59,143 nucleotides of DNA from Clostridiales bacterium (GTDB lineage Bacteria; Bacillota; Clostridia; Peptostreptococcales; NVVX01), in the NCBI GenBank assembly GCA_021129775.1, contig JAJOKP010000026.1:1-59143 (forward strand), read 5' to 3'. This document shows, piece by piece, positions 25,088-33,866 of this stretch; the stretch's first letter is position 1, and each line of letters opens with the position of its first letter. Under the pieces are notes generated by a model that searched no databases, was not told the DNA's origin, and was given only the letters and a program-made list of their open reading frames with translations. Both the position numbers and the translations under genes were made by a program.

Positions 25088-25684
25088 TTACTTATATTCC
25101 TTCCATAGAGATTCAACAATTTCACTTAATCTCTCTAAACTAGCTGAATTATCTATAATTTTGTTTGCAAATTTCTTTTTCTTTTCTAAAGTCATCTGGT
25201 TACTAATTCTTAATCTTGCTTCACTCTCTGATAAACCGTCTCTTTCATTAAGTCTCTTAATTTGAATTGCTTCACTTGCAGTAACCACCCAAAGTTCATC
25301 TACTAATTTAATCAAGTTGCTTTCTATTAACAGTGCTGCATCAACTATTATAACATGGTAATTGGTGTTCTCTTTGTTCCATTTTATCTCGTTTTTTATT
25401 TTCTGCCCTATTATCGGATGTATAATTTGGTTTAGCTTTTTTAACGCTTCACTATTGGAAAAAACAAGCTGCGCCAGTTTTTTTCTATTCAGTTCGCCGT
25501 TTTCCAAAAGGAAACTAGCGCCAAATTCGAATACTATTTCATTTAGTGTAGGTGAACCCTTAGACACAACTTCCCTCGATAGTTTATCTGCATCAATAAT
25601 GACCGCCCCAAGTTTTCTTAAAATATTAGAAACGGTGGTTTTGCCACAAGCTATTCCACCTGTTAATCCTATTACTTTCTTCAT
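25088..25684 (-). CDS. coaE: Dephospho-CoA kinase
   Basis: CoaE (198 aa) phosphorylates dephospho-CoA in the last step of coenzyme A synthesis. P-loop GLTGGIACGKTTVSNIL is at the N-terminus, followed by IDADKLSREVVSKGSP and the later QIKRLNERDGLSESEARLRI. Length is normal. It is encoded 12 nt behind polA, the usual polA-(mutM)-coaE neighbourhood of Firmicutes, here without mutM. Confidence 0.95.
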   Translation of the reverse strand: MKKVIGLTGGIACGKTTVSNILRKLGAVIIDADKLSREVVSKGSPTLNEIVFEFGASFLLENGELNRKKLAQLVFSNSEALKKLNQIIHPIIGQKIKNEIKWNKENTNYHVIIVDAALLIESNLIKLVDELWVVTASEAIQIKRLNERDGLSESEARLRISNQMTLEKKKKFANKIIDNSASLERLSEIVESLWKEYK

Positions 25685-25696
25685 AAAATGTTTCTC

Positions 25697-28393
25697 CTAT
25701 TTTGCATCATACCAGTTATTAGCGACTGACAGGTCTACTTCTAGTTTTACTTGTAATTCCATTGCATCTTTCATACATCTTCTAATAATTTCTGATACTT
25801 CTTCTTTTTCTTCTAATGGCGCCTCAATAATAAGCTCATCATGGACTTGTAATATTAGTTTTGAAGCTAGGTTTTTGTTTCTCAATTCACTATAAACCTT
25901 TACCATTGCAATTTTGATTATGTCAGCTGCGCTACCTTGGATTGGTGTGTTCATAGCTGTTCTTTCTGCAAATGACCTAATGTTGAAGTTAGAAGATTTG
26001 ATTTCTGGCAGATACCTTCTTCTGTTTAGCAAAGTACTTACATAGCCATTTGTTTTAGCTTCTCTCACAATATTTTCCATGTATTTCTTCACATTTACAT
26101 ACTTATCAAGATATCTTTCAATATATTTTTTTGCTTCTTTTCTAGTAATTTTTAAGTTTTCCGACAGCCCATAATCACTAATCCCATATACTATACCAAA
26201 ATTTACCGCCTTAGCTTTACTTCTATCGCCAGAAGAAACTTCATCAATTGGTAACCCAAAAATTTCTGATGCTGTTCTTGTATGAATATCCTGTCCTTTT
26301 TCAAATGAATCTATCATATTCTCATCTTTAGTAATATGCGCAAGAACTCTTAGTTCAATTTGCGAGTAATCTGCATCAATAAATTGTTTTCCTTCCGATG
26401 CTACAAATACTTTTCTTAATACCCTCCCCATTTCGTATCTTACAGGAATGTTTTGAAGATTAGGCTCAACACTTGAAAGTCTACCAGTAATTGTACCTGT
26501 TTGCTTAAATGATGTATGAATGCGCTTTGATTTAGGATTTATTATATTAAGCAAGCCTTCTACATAAGTTGAGTACAGTTTAGTCACATGCCTATATTCT
26601 ATTATCTTTGGTATTATATCATGCTCTTTATACAATTTTTCTAGCACGTCTATATTTGTAGAATATCCTGTTTTTGTTTTTTTAATTGGTGTTAGTTTCA
26701 ATGTGTTAAATAGAACTTCGCTTAGTTGCTTTGGAGAGTTAATGTTAAAGTTAGAGTCTGCAAATTTATGTATTTCTTCAGACAACTTCATAATCATATC
26801 GCTAAATTCAATTTTCAGCTCTTCTAGCATTTTAACATCTACTTCTATTCCTTCAACTTCCATTGATGCTAAAACTTCTACCACAGGTAGTTCCACATTA
26901 TAGAATAGTTCTTTCATATCCAATTCTTCAATTTTATTTTCCAAAACTGCTTTTATTTTTAATGTAGCTCTTACTTGTTGGCTTAAATAATTCATTAGCA
27001 TACTAGGTGGTATTTCAATAGATGTCAATCTTTTTTTGCCTTTTCCTCGTAGCGTTTCATCACTTGTAATTACCTCTTCTATGTAATTTGAAGCTACTTT
27101 ATCAAGATCATAAGAATTTTTCGTTGCATCAATTAAGTATTCTGCAATCATTGTGTCGAACTTTATATTCTTGATCTCTATTCCGTATCTTTTGAAGTGA
27201 ATAATCTCTTTTTTAAGATTATGCCCTATTTTTTCTATATTCACATTCTCTAATATTTCTTTTAAAACACTAATGGTTGTTTCCTTATTTATACTACTAT
27301 TTAGATCTATGTAATACTGTTTTTCTTCGTCAGCAGTTAATGCTATAGCAATTATTTTATCTGTGAGTAGGTTCTTTTCTTCTGTCATCGAATTTATAAC
27401 AACCACTTTTTTAGCGGAAATATCTGAAATTAATTCCTCCAATTTCTTATTGGTATCTACTATGATAACATTGGCTTTTACTTTTTTTTCATCGTTGCTT
27501 GAATTATTTTCCACTTCATTAACCGTTCTATTTGGAATTTTAGCAATAAAACTTGTAAATTCATGCTTTCTAAATAATTCTACTAATTCGCCATAATTAG
27601 GTTCAACAAATTTGAGTTCGTCTAAGTTTACTACAACAGGTATACTAGTAATGATTGTAGTTAGCCTTTTGCTTAAGATTATATTTTCGATATTGCTTTC
27701 AATTTTCTCTCTAAGCTTTTTTGCAGAAATAAGTTCAGTATTCTGTATCAAGTTTTCTACTGTCCCAAATTGCTTTAATAACTTAATTGCCGTTTTCTCA
27801 CCTACACCAGGAACACCTGGTATATTGTCAGATTTATCTCCCATAAGACCCTTTAAATCAATAAATTGAGTTGGTGTTACTTCATACCTTTCCATAACTT
27901 GCTTGTCGTCATATATTTCAAGATTGGATACACCTTTTTTGGTAATAAGAATTTTAGTATACTCGGATGCTAATTGAAGCGCATCTCTATCTGCAGTAAC
28001 GATTAGACTCTCAATCTTGTTTTGCTCACAAATCTTGCTTATTGTGCCAATCAAATCATCTGCTTCGAATCCTTCAGATTCAATTCTAAAGATATTCATC
28101 GCATCAAGAATATCTTTTAGTGGCTTGATTTGCTCCGCTAGTTCTGGAGGCATTTTTTTTCTTCCAGCTTTGTATTCGCTATATTCTTTATATCTAAACG
28201 TCGGTGCTTTAAGGTCAAATGCAACACCTACATATTCTGGGTCATATTTTTTTAATACTTTAAATAGCATTGACATAAATCCATAAACAGCATTCGTATG
28301 TTTACCATCTTTTGTCGTTAGCGTTGGCAAACCATAAAACGCTCTATATATTAAACTATTTCCATCAATAATTATCATTTGTTTTTTGTCCAT
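25697..28393 (-). CDS. polA: DNA polymerase I
   Basis: PolA (898 aa) fills gaps and removes RNA primers. Residues 1-290 are the 5'-3' exonuclease (IIDGNSLIYRAFYG, ADDLIGT, GDKSDNIPGVPGVGEKTA). The polymerase domain shows motif A DADYSQIELRVLAHI, motif B KAVNFGIVYGISDYGLS and motif C LQVHDELIIE. In the middle 3'-5' exonuclease-like region the first acidic motif reads VVINSMTEEKN, without the D-x-E metal ligands, so proofreading is probably lost, as in other Firmicutes. The ribosome binding site is AGAGAGGGCG. First gene of the polA-coaE-transglycosylase group. Confidence 0.96.
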   Translation of the reverse strand: MDKKQMIIIDGNSLIYRAFYGLPTLTTKDGKHTNAVYGFMSMLFKVLKKYDPEYVGVAFDLKAPTFRYKEYSEYKAGRKKMPPELAEQIKPLKDILDAMNIFRIESEGFEADDLIGTISKICEQNKIESLIVTADRDALQLASEYTKILITKKGVSNLEIYDDKQVMERYEVTPTQFIDLKGLMGDKSDNIPGVPGVGEKTAIKLLKQFGTVENLIQNTELISAKKLREKIESNIENIILSKRLTTIITSIPVVVNLDELKFVEPNYGELVELFRKHEFTSFIAKIPNRTVNEVENNSSNDEKKVKANVIIVDTNKKLEELISDISAKKVVVINSMTEEKNLLTDKIIAIALTADEEKQYYIDLNSSINKETTISVLKEILENVNIEKIGHNLKKEIIHFKRYGIEIKNIKFDTMIAEYLIDATKNSYDLDKVASNYIEEVITSDETLRGKGKKRLTSIEIPPSMLMNYLSQQVRATLKIKAVLENKIEELDMKELFYNVELPVVEVLASMEVEGIEVDVKMLEELKIEFSDMIMKLSEEIHKFADSNFNINSPKQLSEVLFNTLKLTPIKKTKTGYSTNIDVLEKLYKEHDIIPKIIEYRHVTKLYSTYVEGLLNIINPKSKRIHTSFKQTGTITGRLSSVEPNLQNIPVRYEMGRVLRKVFVASEGKQFIDADYSQIELRVLAHITKDENMIDSFEKGQDIHTRTASEIFGLPIDEVSSGDRSKAKAVNFGIVYGISDYGLSENLKITRKEAKKYIERYLDKYVNVKKYMENIVREAKTNGYVSTLLNRRRYLPEIKSSNFNIRSFAERTAMNTPIQGSAADIIKIAMVKVYSELRNKNLASKLILQVHDELIIEAPLEEKEEVSEIIRRCMKDAMELQVKLEVDLSVANNWYDAK

Positions 28394-28508
28394 TTTATTC
28401 GCCCTCTCTTGAAAATTCTAAATTGGTTAAACTCGTAGGGACAAGGGGATAGGTGCACTGCCCTTAATAATTCCCTAATAGTTTTTTGTAGTGTCAAAAG
28501 CTTTATAC

Positions 28509-28546
28509 GAGACCCATTCGACTCGCGGACTCGCTCAGGGTGACAA
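28509..28546. repeat. Dispersed repeat, copy 2
   Basis: GAGACCCATTCGACTCGC then CTCAGGGTGACAA, as at 21022-21060. It sits in the gap between polA and the SIMPL gene, downstream of the weak GGGACAAGGGGATAGG motif at 28437-28452. Confidence 0.7.
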
Positions 28547-28614
28547 TAAAGTGATTTTTTCATAGAATCTTTGACACCTTGTTTTTTTGCCTAAACTAAT
28601 TATAGCACTAATCA

Positions 28615-28655
28615 CCAAAAAAAAGACCTGTTAAGGTCTTCTTTTTTATTTTTTT
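28615..28655 (-). terminator. Intrinsic terminator behind the SIMPL gene
   Basis: AAGACCT and AGGTCTT form a stem around a GTTA loop near 28627-28645, with A-rich sequence before it and a long T-rich run after it. It works as a terminator on both strands; on the minus strand it directly follows the SIMPL gene. Confidence 0.8.
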
Positions 28656-28669
28656 ATACTATCTGTTCC

Positions 28670-29452
28670 TTAATAACTGAAAACCATTTGTACATTTGCT
28701 CTTATTTCAAGCTCGCCAGACTCTATCTGCGTTGGTGCCATGGCTTTTGATTCTGCCATCATATCACCCGTTCCCCTAATAAGTGGAGCAATATTAAACC
28801 CCTGCTCAATTATTTTTGCTGGTACAATTGACGTTATATCCATTGTGCTTGCCATAGTATTTGCTTTGCTTTTAGCATTCATTATAGCTAGTTTTAGTGC
28901 TTCAAGGTAATATTTGTTTGCATCTGATACAGTAAATCTGATATTGCTTACTTGGTTAGCTCCACTATCTACTGCTGTATCAATTACCACACCAACATTG
29001 TCAATATTTCTTACTACTATCTGTAAGCTGTGAATTACTTTAAAGTCGCCCTCTACTGTCTTTCTTTTTTCGTGATCGTAGTATCTTTCTCTAAACATAT
29101 TATATGAAACTGTTTTAATATCTTTTTCGTCTATTCCTATTTTCTTAAGTGCTTCAATCACTCTATTAGAAACAGTCGCATTTTCACTTTGGGCATCACT
29201 TGAGTTTTTACTTGCTGTTTCAACCCCTACATTCACTAAAGCTATGTCGGGCTTTGCCATAACTACGCCTGCCCCATTTACATGAATTTCGCCATTGATT
29301 AGCCCTGGTACAGGAATTATATCTCCTATCGGCTCTGGCATAGGAATTGCAGCTTCTTGGTCTGCTGAAGCTACTTCTGAAACTAAAGCGCCTGCAACAA
29401 AAAAGCTTACTAAAGCAAATACTAATAAAGAAATAATGATATTCTTTTTCAT
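28670..29452 (-). CDS. SIMPL-domain (DUF541) exported protein
   Basis: A 260-residue secreted protein: signal peptide (IIISLLVFALVSFFVAGALV), then the SIMPL fold beginning GEIHVNGAGVVMAKPDIALV, with VSYNMFRERYYDHEKRKTV and the closing LEIRANVQMVFSY. Family members are linked to oxidative stress and envelope integrity in a few bacteria, but the molecular function is unknown. The ribosome binding site TTAGGAGG is good. It lies downstream of an ECF sigma factor and its membrane partner, so it may belong to that stress regulon; no ECF-type promoter was found directly before it. Confidence 0.85.
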   Translation of the reverse strand: MKKNIIISLLVFALVSFFVAGALVSEVASADQEAAIPMPEPIGDIIPVPGLINGEIHVNGAGVVMAKPDIALVNVGVETASKNSSDAQSENATVSNRVIEALKKIGIDEKDIKTVSYNMFRERYYDHEKRKTVEGDFKVIHSLQIVVRNIDNVGVVIDTAVDSGANQVSNIRFTVSDANKYYLEALKLAIMNAKSKANTMASTMDITSIVPAKIIEQGFNIAPLIRGTGDMMAESKAMAPTQIESGELEIRANVQMVFSY

Positions 29453-29536
29453 GGTATTATAATCCTCCTAATTTTTTTTAGTTCCAAAATGACAGTCAGG
29501 ACACTTACTTGTCGTTTTAGTATTACTTATAGTACT

Positions 29537-29569
29537 GAGATCCTTCGGCTGCACTCAGGATGACGAAGG
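29537..29569. repeat. Dispersed repeat, diverged copy 3
   Basis: GAGATCCTTCGGCTGCACTC then AGGATGACGAAGG, a looser version of the repeat at 21022 and 28509. It is located between the SIMPL and DUF4349 genes. Confidence 0.55.
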
Positions 29570-29582
29570 AGTGGGGACAAAA

Positions 29583-30845
29583 TTAACCCCTACTTACTTT
29601 CTTCAAAATCTTTTTACCTATAATAACTACAGGCAAAAGTATTATTATAACAATCGCAATAATCGGCAATACTGCAAACAATCCAATAAATAATCTCTCA
29701 AACAAATCTATCAAATTATTTATTGTCTTTCTTAAACTTTCTACTGCCCTACCCCATAAACCTTCGTCAATTGGATCAATTGTCGCTGTTAAATCTTTTA
29801 CTTCTCTAATATCAATTCTTATCGTTGACATCTGTATATGCCTATCAAGATTTAATAGTTGTCCTCTAAACTGGTTAATTTGCAGCCTAATTCTTGAAAG
29901 TTCATTCTCGATTCGTAAAATATCTTCGATTTTTTCTGCTTTTTCAAGGATGCTTCTCAAACGTTCTTCTTGAATTTCTAAGTTTATCGCTGCTGCTTCT
30001 GTGTCAAAATATCTGTCAGTAACATCATCACCACTCATACCATGATCAATTACATTCCCTATGTTTTTGAATTCGTCAAAAGTGACTTTAAAACTATCTT
30101 TTGGTATTCGCAACATAATGTTTCCAGCTTTTAATTGTTCTCCCTCTCGCTCAGTATAATAATAAACATTTGAATTCTGAATAAAGCCGCCTTTAACTTC
30201 GACAAGCCGCAATACTTCATTGTATGCTTGGTCGAAAATATCAACTTCTATCATTAAGCTGCCTGAAAAAATTATCTTGCGTGAATCTATATTTGTAGCT
30301 GCAATATCAACTGATTCGCCTGCGCCCATACCCATGGCGCCCTCCGCTCCTGCTCGAACTTCATCTGTTCCGACAACGCTCTCTTCTACCACTTCTTTTC
30401 TTGCCATATCATCAGCAGTAGGAGCTTCATTTTTATCTGCATCTCGCGAGGCTGATAGTGTGGCGTGTGTTTTCTCACCAGATTCTTCAGGCATAGCCTC
30501 ATCTGGCATTTGCATAAATAAATTTGGCGTTGCAACTGTAATAAACAGTAAAATCACAGCCGCTACTGCTACTAACCCTGTAATGCTTTTTGCCATGCGT
30601 GAAAATTTCATCTTCTTCTTTTTACTTTCTCTATTTAATCTTTCACGAAGGGACGCGGAAAAATTTGATGGCAAGCTAACATCGCTTGTTTTTTTTATAC
30701 TTTCTGTCATTAGTCTAGTATTTTCAAGCACCGTTTTACAATCTTTGCATTCTTCACAATGCCTTTCGAACTGTATCTTTTCTTCGTCAGTCATCATTCC
30801 ATCAATGTACAAAGATGCGAAGTAGTGAATTTTTTTGCAATCCAT
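29583..30845 (-). CDS. Zinc-finger anti-sigma-like membrane protein with DUF4349 domain
   Basis: A 420-residue protein. Residues 1-45 form a zf-HC2 type anti-sigma zinc finger (YFASLYIDG, then FERHCEECKDCKTVL). One membrane helix near residue 85 (ITGLVAVAAVILLFITVA) leads to an extracytoplasmic DUF4349 domain (IIFSGSLMIEVDIFDQAYNE, then the helical VTDRYFDTEAAAINLEIQEE) and a C-terminal helix (LFAVLPIIAIVIIILLP). The start codon comes one base behind the ECF sigma stop, with GGAGAGGAGGGATAGT before ATG 30845. It is therefore very probably the sigma factor's membrane-bound antagonist, with DUF4349 as sensor. An acidic, Ala-rich linker (residues 110-175) separates helix and domain. Confidence 0.85.
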   Translation of the reverse strand: MDCKKIHYFASLYIDGMMTDEEKIQFERHCEECKDCKTVLENTRLMTESIKKTSDVSLPSNFSASLRERLNRESKKKKMKFSRMAKSITGLVAVAAVILLFITVATPNLFMQMPDEAMPEESGEKTHATLSASRDADKNEAPTADDMARKEVVEESVVGTDEVRAGAEGAMGMGAGESVDIAATNIDSRKIIFSGSLMIEVDIFDQAYNEVLRLVEVKGGFIQNSNVYYYTEREGEQLKAGNIMLRIPKDSFKVTFDEFKNIGNVIDHGMSGDDVTDRYFDTEAAAINLEIQEERLRSILEKAEKIEDILRIENELSRIRLQINQFRGQLLNLDRHIQMSTIRIDIREVKDLTATIDPIDEGLWGRAVESLRKTINNLIDLFERLFIGLFAVLPIIAIVIIILLPVVIIGKKILKKVSRG

Positions 30846-30846
30846 A

Positions 30847-31434
30847 CTATCCCTCCTCTCCTTCATTTAATTTAGCCACTAATAATTTCCTTAAGCTATT
30901 TCTAGCTCTACTAATTCTTGATTTTACTGTCCCTTCTGTACAATCAACTATTTCGCCAATTTCTTTGTACGAAAATCCTTTAACATCTCGCAAAACGATG
31001 ATTTTTCTTTGCTCAAAATTTAATCCATTAATTGAATCATGAATTATATGCTTTATTTCAGTTTCTTCAAAAAGACTCTCCGGGGTACCTGATTTGTCAG
31101 GCAGTTCTAGCAATACTCCCCCGTTTTTTTCACCTATCTCTTTATCTAAGTATATTACTTGTTCTTTATTATTCTTTCTTTTAAAATCAATGCATGTATT
31201 TACTACTATTTTATAGACCCACGTTGAAAAACTGCTATTTTCTTGGAAACTACCAATTGACTTAAAAACTTTGATTATAGCATCTTGCGCCACATCATTT
31301 GCATCTTCTAAGTTGCCCAAAATCCTATATGCAGTATTAAAGGCCTTCTTATAGTGCGGTGAGACTAATTCTTCAAAACTTGATGCATTACCATTCTTCG
31401 TGTCTCTAATTAAGGAAATTTCCTGCTGATTCAA
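30847..31434 (-). CDS. ECF-family RNA polymerase sigma factor (SigW-like)
   Basis: A 195-residue sigma-70 family factor with only regions 2 and 4: YRILGNLEDANDVAQDAIIK and STWVYKIVVNTCIDFKRK (region 2), then FEQRKIIVLRDVKGFSYKEI and TEGTVKSRISRARNSLRKLL (region 4). I start it at TTG 31434, eight bases behind AAAGGAGTG; a GTG at 31452 would overlap that site. A GGAAC-16 nt-CGTC promoter typical of this class lies directly upstream, which points to autoregulation. Coupled to the zinc-finger/DUF4349 gene. Confidence 0.92.
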   Translation of the reverse strand: MNQQEISLIRDTKNGNASSFEELVSPHYKKAFNTAYRILGNLEDANDVAQDAIIKVFKSIGSFQENSSFSTWVYKIVVNTCIDFKRKNNKEQVIYLDKEIGEKNGGVLLELPDKSGTPESLFEETEIKHIIHDSINGLNFEQRKIIVLRDVKGFSYKEIGEIVDCTEGTVKSRISRARNSLRKLLVAKLNEGEEG

Positions 31435-31469
31435 GTCTCTCACTCCTTTCACACCCTCCTACTTACTTA

Positions 31470-31494
31470 GACGATAAAAAATTATTTTTGTTCC
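31470..31494 (-). promoter_or_regulatory. ECF-type autoregulatory promoter
   Basis: On the minus strand GGAAC (31494-31490) and CGTC (31473-31470) are spaced by exactly 16 nt of AT-rich sequence, the classic -35/-10 of extracytoplasmic-function sigma factors. It lies 36 nt before the sigma gene start. Confidence 0.7.
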
Positions 31495-31600
31495 CTAGTA
31501 TTATATTTTTATTTTATCATATATTCGTGGCTATTGAAAACAGCAATAGAAAGACAGAGGAATAGGCAAAGTGCTACTCTCCTGTTTTGATATCATTTTA

Positions 31601-31629
31601 TTGACTTTAGTCTTTTAGTATGTTACTAT
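31601..31629 (+). promoter_or_regulatory. Promoter of tRNA-Leu
   Basis: TTGACT (31601-31606), 17-nt spacer, TACTAT (31624-31629), about 20 nt before the tRNA 5' end. Spacing and position are as expected for a sigma-A tRNA promoter. Confidence 0.6.
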
Positions 31630-31649
31630 GTAAATCGCACCTCATATAC

Positions 31650-31736
31650 GCCGCGGTGGCGGAATAGGCAGACGCAGCAGACTCAAAATCTGCCGATGGT
31701 AACATCGTGGGGGTTCGATTCCCTTCCGCGGCACCA
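31650..31736 (+). tRNA. tRNA-Leu (anticodon CAA)
   Basis: An 87-nt tRNA with a long variable arm. Acceptor GCCGCGG pairs with CCGCGGC, followed by discriminator A and encoded CCA. The anticodon stem GCAGA/TCTGC encloses loop CTCAAAA, giving anticodon CAA (codon UUG). The T arm GGGGG-TTCGATT-CCCTT-type sequence is present. Confidence 0.95.
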
Positions 31737-31764
31737 AAACATAATTGAATCAAAATCTCAAATA

Positions 31765-31818
31765 GGGGTCAGGCTTTCCGAAACAAAGCAAGTATCGGAT
31801 ATCGGAAAGCCTGACCCC
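31765..31818. repeat. GGGGTC-ended palindromic repeat, copy 2
   Basis: GGGGTCAGGCTTTCCGA (31765-31781) is exactly complementary to 31802-31818. It is located 28 nt behind the tRNA-Leu and could end its transcription. Same outer motif as at 24443, different stem. Confidence 0.85.
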
Positions 31819-31839
31819 TCTACCTGTTCTTTGGCAAAT

Positions 31840-31902
31840 GGGGACGGTTCTTAGTTTGCTTTTTGTACACGATATCGCAAAAAGCACTGCAAAAACCGTC
31901 CC
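31840..31902. repeat. GGGGAC-ended palindromic repeat
   Basis: GGGACGGTT (31841-31849) pairs with AACCGTCCC (31894-31902). Inside it TTTGC pairs with GCAAA and CTTTTTG with CAAAAAG, with CGATATCG near the tip. It lies just behind degU and may serve as its terminator. Confidence 0.8.
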
Positions 31903-31915
31903 TTTTGTTCATTCT

Positions 31916-32566
31916 TTAAATTTTCTTAATTTGACATTTATATGCATAAATAGCTGCTTGTGTACGATCACTTACACCTATTTTCTTAAATACACTAGAA
32001 ACGTGATTTTTCACTGTTTTTTCACTAATGAAAAGCCTACTAGCAATTTCTTTGTTACTAATACCTTCAGCAATTAAAGTCAACACTTCATATTCCCTTT
32101 TAGTCAATTTTCGTTTCTCTTTCTCACTGTTTGTTTTACCATGCAAAAATTGTTCTTCAAAATTACTGTTCATAATGTGTGTTGGCGTGCTCGTCCCACC
32201 GTTGTATACTTCTCTAATAGCTTTAGTAAGACTTTCACTCTCTGCATCCTTCAAAACATAACCATTTGCTCCTAGGTTAAGTGTTTCTCTTATATACTCC
32301 TCTTCTTCATGAAATGTTAACATTATGATTTTTGTTGTGTAGACCATATCTTTCATACGTCTTAGTGTTTGAATTCCGTTCATTTTAGGCATGTTTATAT
32401 CCAATATAACTATATCAGGCTTCGTTTGCTGCAACAACATTATTGCTTCTTCACCATCACCTGCCTGCCCAACAATCTGCATATCACTTTCTAATTCTAA
32501 TATTTGCTTGAGGCCTTCTCTTACAAGCGAATGATCATCAGCAATCAGTATCTTAATTTTTTCCAT
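31916..32566 (-). CDS. degU: DegU-like response regulator (NarL/LuxR family)
   Basis: A 216-residue two-component regulator. The receiver domain carries the acidic pair in ADDHSLVREG, the phosphoacceptor Asp in DIVILDINMPKMNG (about residue 54-56) and the switch Thr/Lys (MLTFHEE, NGYVLKDAE). The LuxR-type HTH follows: LTKREYEVLTLIAEGISNKE, TVKNHVSSVFKKIGV. It is encoded 10 nt behind a DegS-like kinase. In Bacillus DegSU controls secreted enzymes, motility and competence; the role here is unknown. Confidence 0.88.
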   Translation of the reverse strand: MEKIKILIADDHSLVREGLKQILELESDMQIVGQAGDGEEAIMLLQQTKPDIVILDINMPKMNGIQTLRRMKDMVYTTKIIMLTFHEEEEYIRETLNLGANGYVLKDAESESLTKAIREVYNGGTSTPTHIMNSNFEEQFLHGKTNSEKEKRKLTKREYEVLTLIAEGISNKEIASRLFISEKTVKNHVSSVFKKIGVSDRTQAAIYAYKCQIKKI

Positions 32567-32576
32567 ACTATTCTCC

Positions 32577-33728
32577 TTAGTCTTTATTCGGGATAAAAAT
32601 TACTATCTTTGTGCCTTCTTTTGAGTTGCTAAGTATTTGAAATTCCCCATTTAACAATTCTACTCTCTCTTTCATACTAAGAATGCCAAATCCTTTTTCT
32701 TCGTTTTGTTGCTCGTCTAGGGTATTTACATCAAAACCTATACCATTATCTCTAATATTCATAGCTACTCCTCTAAAGTTTTTTTCGAGTGATATCTTAA
32801 CGTCCGTAGCTCTAGAATGTTTGCGAATATTGTTTAACGACTCTAGTACAAGCCTAAAAATCGTTAATTTTAGTAGCGATCCATCTATATCTACTGATGA
32901 TAAAACTCTAAATTCAACGTGGATTCTCGTCTCTTGCTGAAATGAAGTAATATATCTATTAATTGATGGGATCAAGCCAACATCATCTAGCGACATGGGC
33001 CTTAAATTGTAGATGATTTTTCTGATATCTTTCATACTGTCTTTTGCAACATTTTTCAGCTCTTTTAATTCACACTTAGCTTTCACACTATCAATATCAA
33101 TTAGTTTATAACTCATGTCGAGTCTTATCAGCATATTAGACAATGTTTGAGCTGGACCATCATGAATTTCTCTAGCTACACGTTTGCGCTCATCTTCTTG
33201 TGCTAACAATATTCTTTGCCCTAATATGCGTTTTTGTTGAAAGTCACCTATAGTACTATGTATATCTTGAATACTCCCTGTTAAATACTCTAAAGCAACA
33301 CCAATTTTAGATGTTAACCCATCAGCTTTTTTTAGTACAATCTTGGTTTTACTAAGTCTAATTTCTAAATCATTTCTATATCTGATTATATCGCTCTCTT
33401 CACGCTGTTTAATATTCAATTTCACTTGTGCAAGACTCGCCTCTTTGTATGCTGACTTAATATCTTCTTCCATGTATTTATCTATATACTTACTTACCTT
33501 GAGCAAGTTTCTCCTACTGTTTTTTTCTTCTTTTATTAACATTTCAACTTCTAATATAACATCCTTTGTTTTTTTCTTTATCTCTTCTAATTGTTTTTCT
33601 AAAGAATCGCATTCACTTCTCATTCTTTCAGCAATTTCGAAAATCTCCTCTTTACTATCTTCAACGACTGAAATAGTCTTTTCTAAAATTTCATCCATTT
33701 TGTTTATGTCTACTTTGTTGTTAATCAT
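32577..33728 (-). CDS. degS: DegS-like sensor histidine kinase (cytoplasmic)
   Basis: A 383-residue kinase without membrane helices. A long N-terminal coiled coil (about residues 1-170, as in DegS) precedes the HisKA_3 phosphoacceptor in EDERKRVAREIHDGPAQTLS and the HATPase region with N box ESLNNIRKHSRA, DNGIGFDV and GFGILSMKERVE. It should phosphorylate the DegU-like regulator encoded 10 nt downstream. The ribosome binding site is GAGGTGTAAAA. The gap upstream holds a palindromic repeat (33773-33850). Confidence 0.88.
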   Translation of the reverse strand: MINNKVDINKMDEILEKTISVVEDSKEEIFEIAERMRSECDSLEKQLEEIKKKTKDVILEVEMLIKEEKNSRRNLLKVSKYIDKYMEEDIKSAYKEASLAQVKLNIKQREESDIIRYRNDLEIRLSKTKIVLKKADGLTSKIGVALEYLTGSIQDIHSTIGDFQQKRILGQRILLAQEDERKRVAREIHDGPAQTLSNMLIRLDMSYKLIDIDSVKAKCELKELKNVAKDSMKDIRKIIYNLRPMSLDDVGLIPSINRYITSFQQETRIHVEFRVLSSVDIDGSLLKLTIFRLVLESLNNIRKHSRATDVKISLEKNFRGVAMNIRDNGIGFDVNTLDEQQNEEKGFGILSMKERVELLNGEFQILSNSKEGTKIVIFIPNKD

Positions 33729-33772
33729 TTTTACACCTCAACTTTTTCAAGCACATAAGTAAACAAGTCCCA

Positions 33773-33850
33773 CAGACAAGGGCACAGGAACTTGCCTGAT
33801 ATACTATATCAATATCAGACGACCAGACAAGTCCCTATCCCCCTTGCCTG
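33773..33850. repeat. Hairpin repeat of the GACAAGGGG type
   Basis: Imperfect large palindrome: CAGACAAGG...CTTGCCTG (33773-33798) is answered by CAGACAAGTCCC...CTTGCCTG (33824-33850), around ATATAGTATAT-like loop sequence. It shares ACAAGGGG(A)CAGGGACTTG words with 35620-35643 and 28437-28452. Located between cheW and degS. Confidence 0.65.
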
Positions 33851-33866
33851 CTACCCTTGTCTGCTT

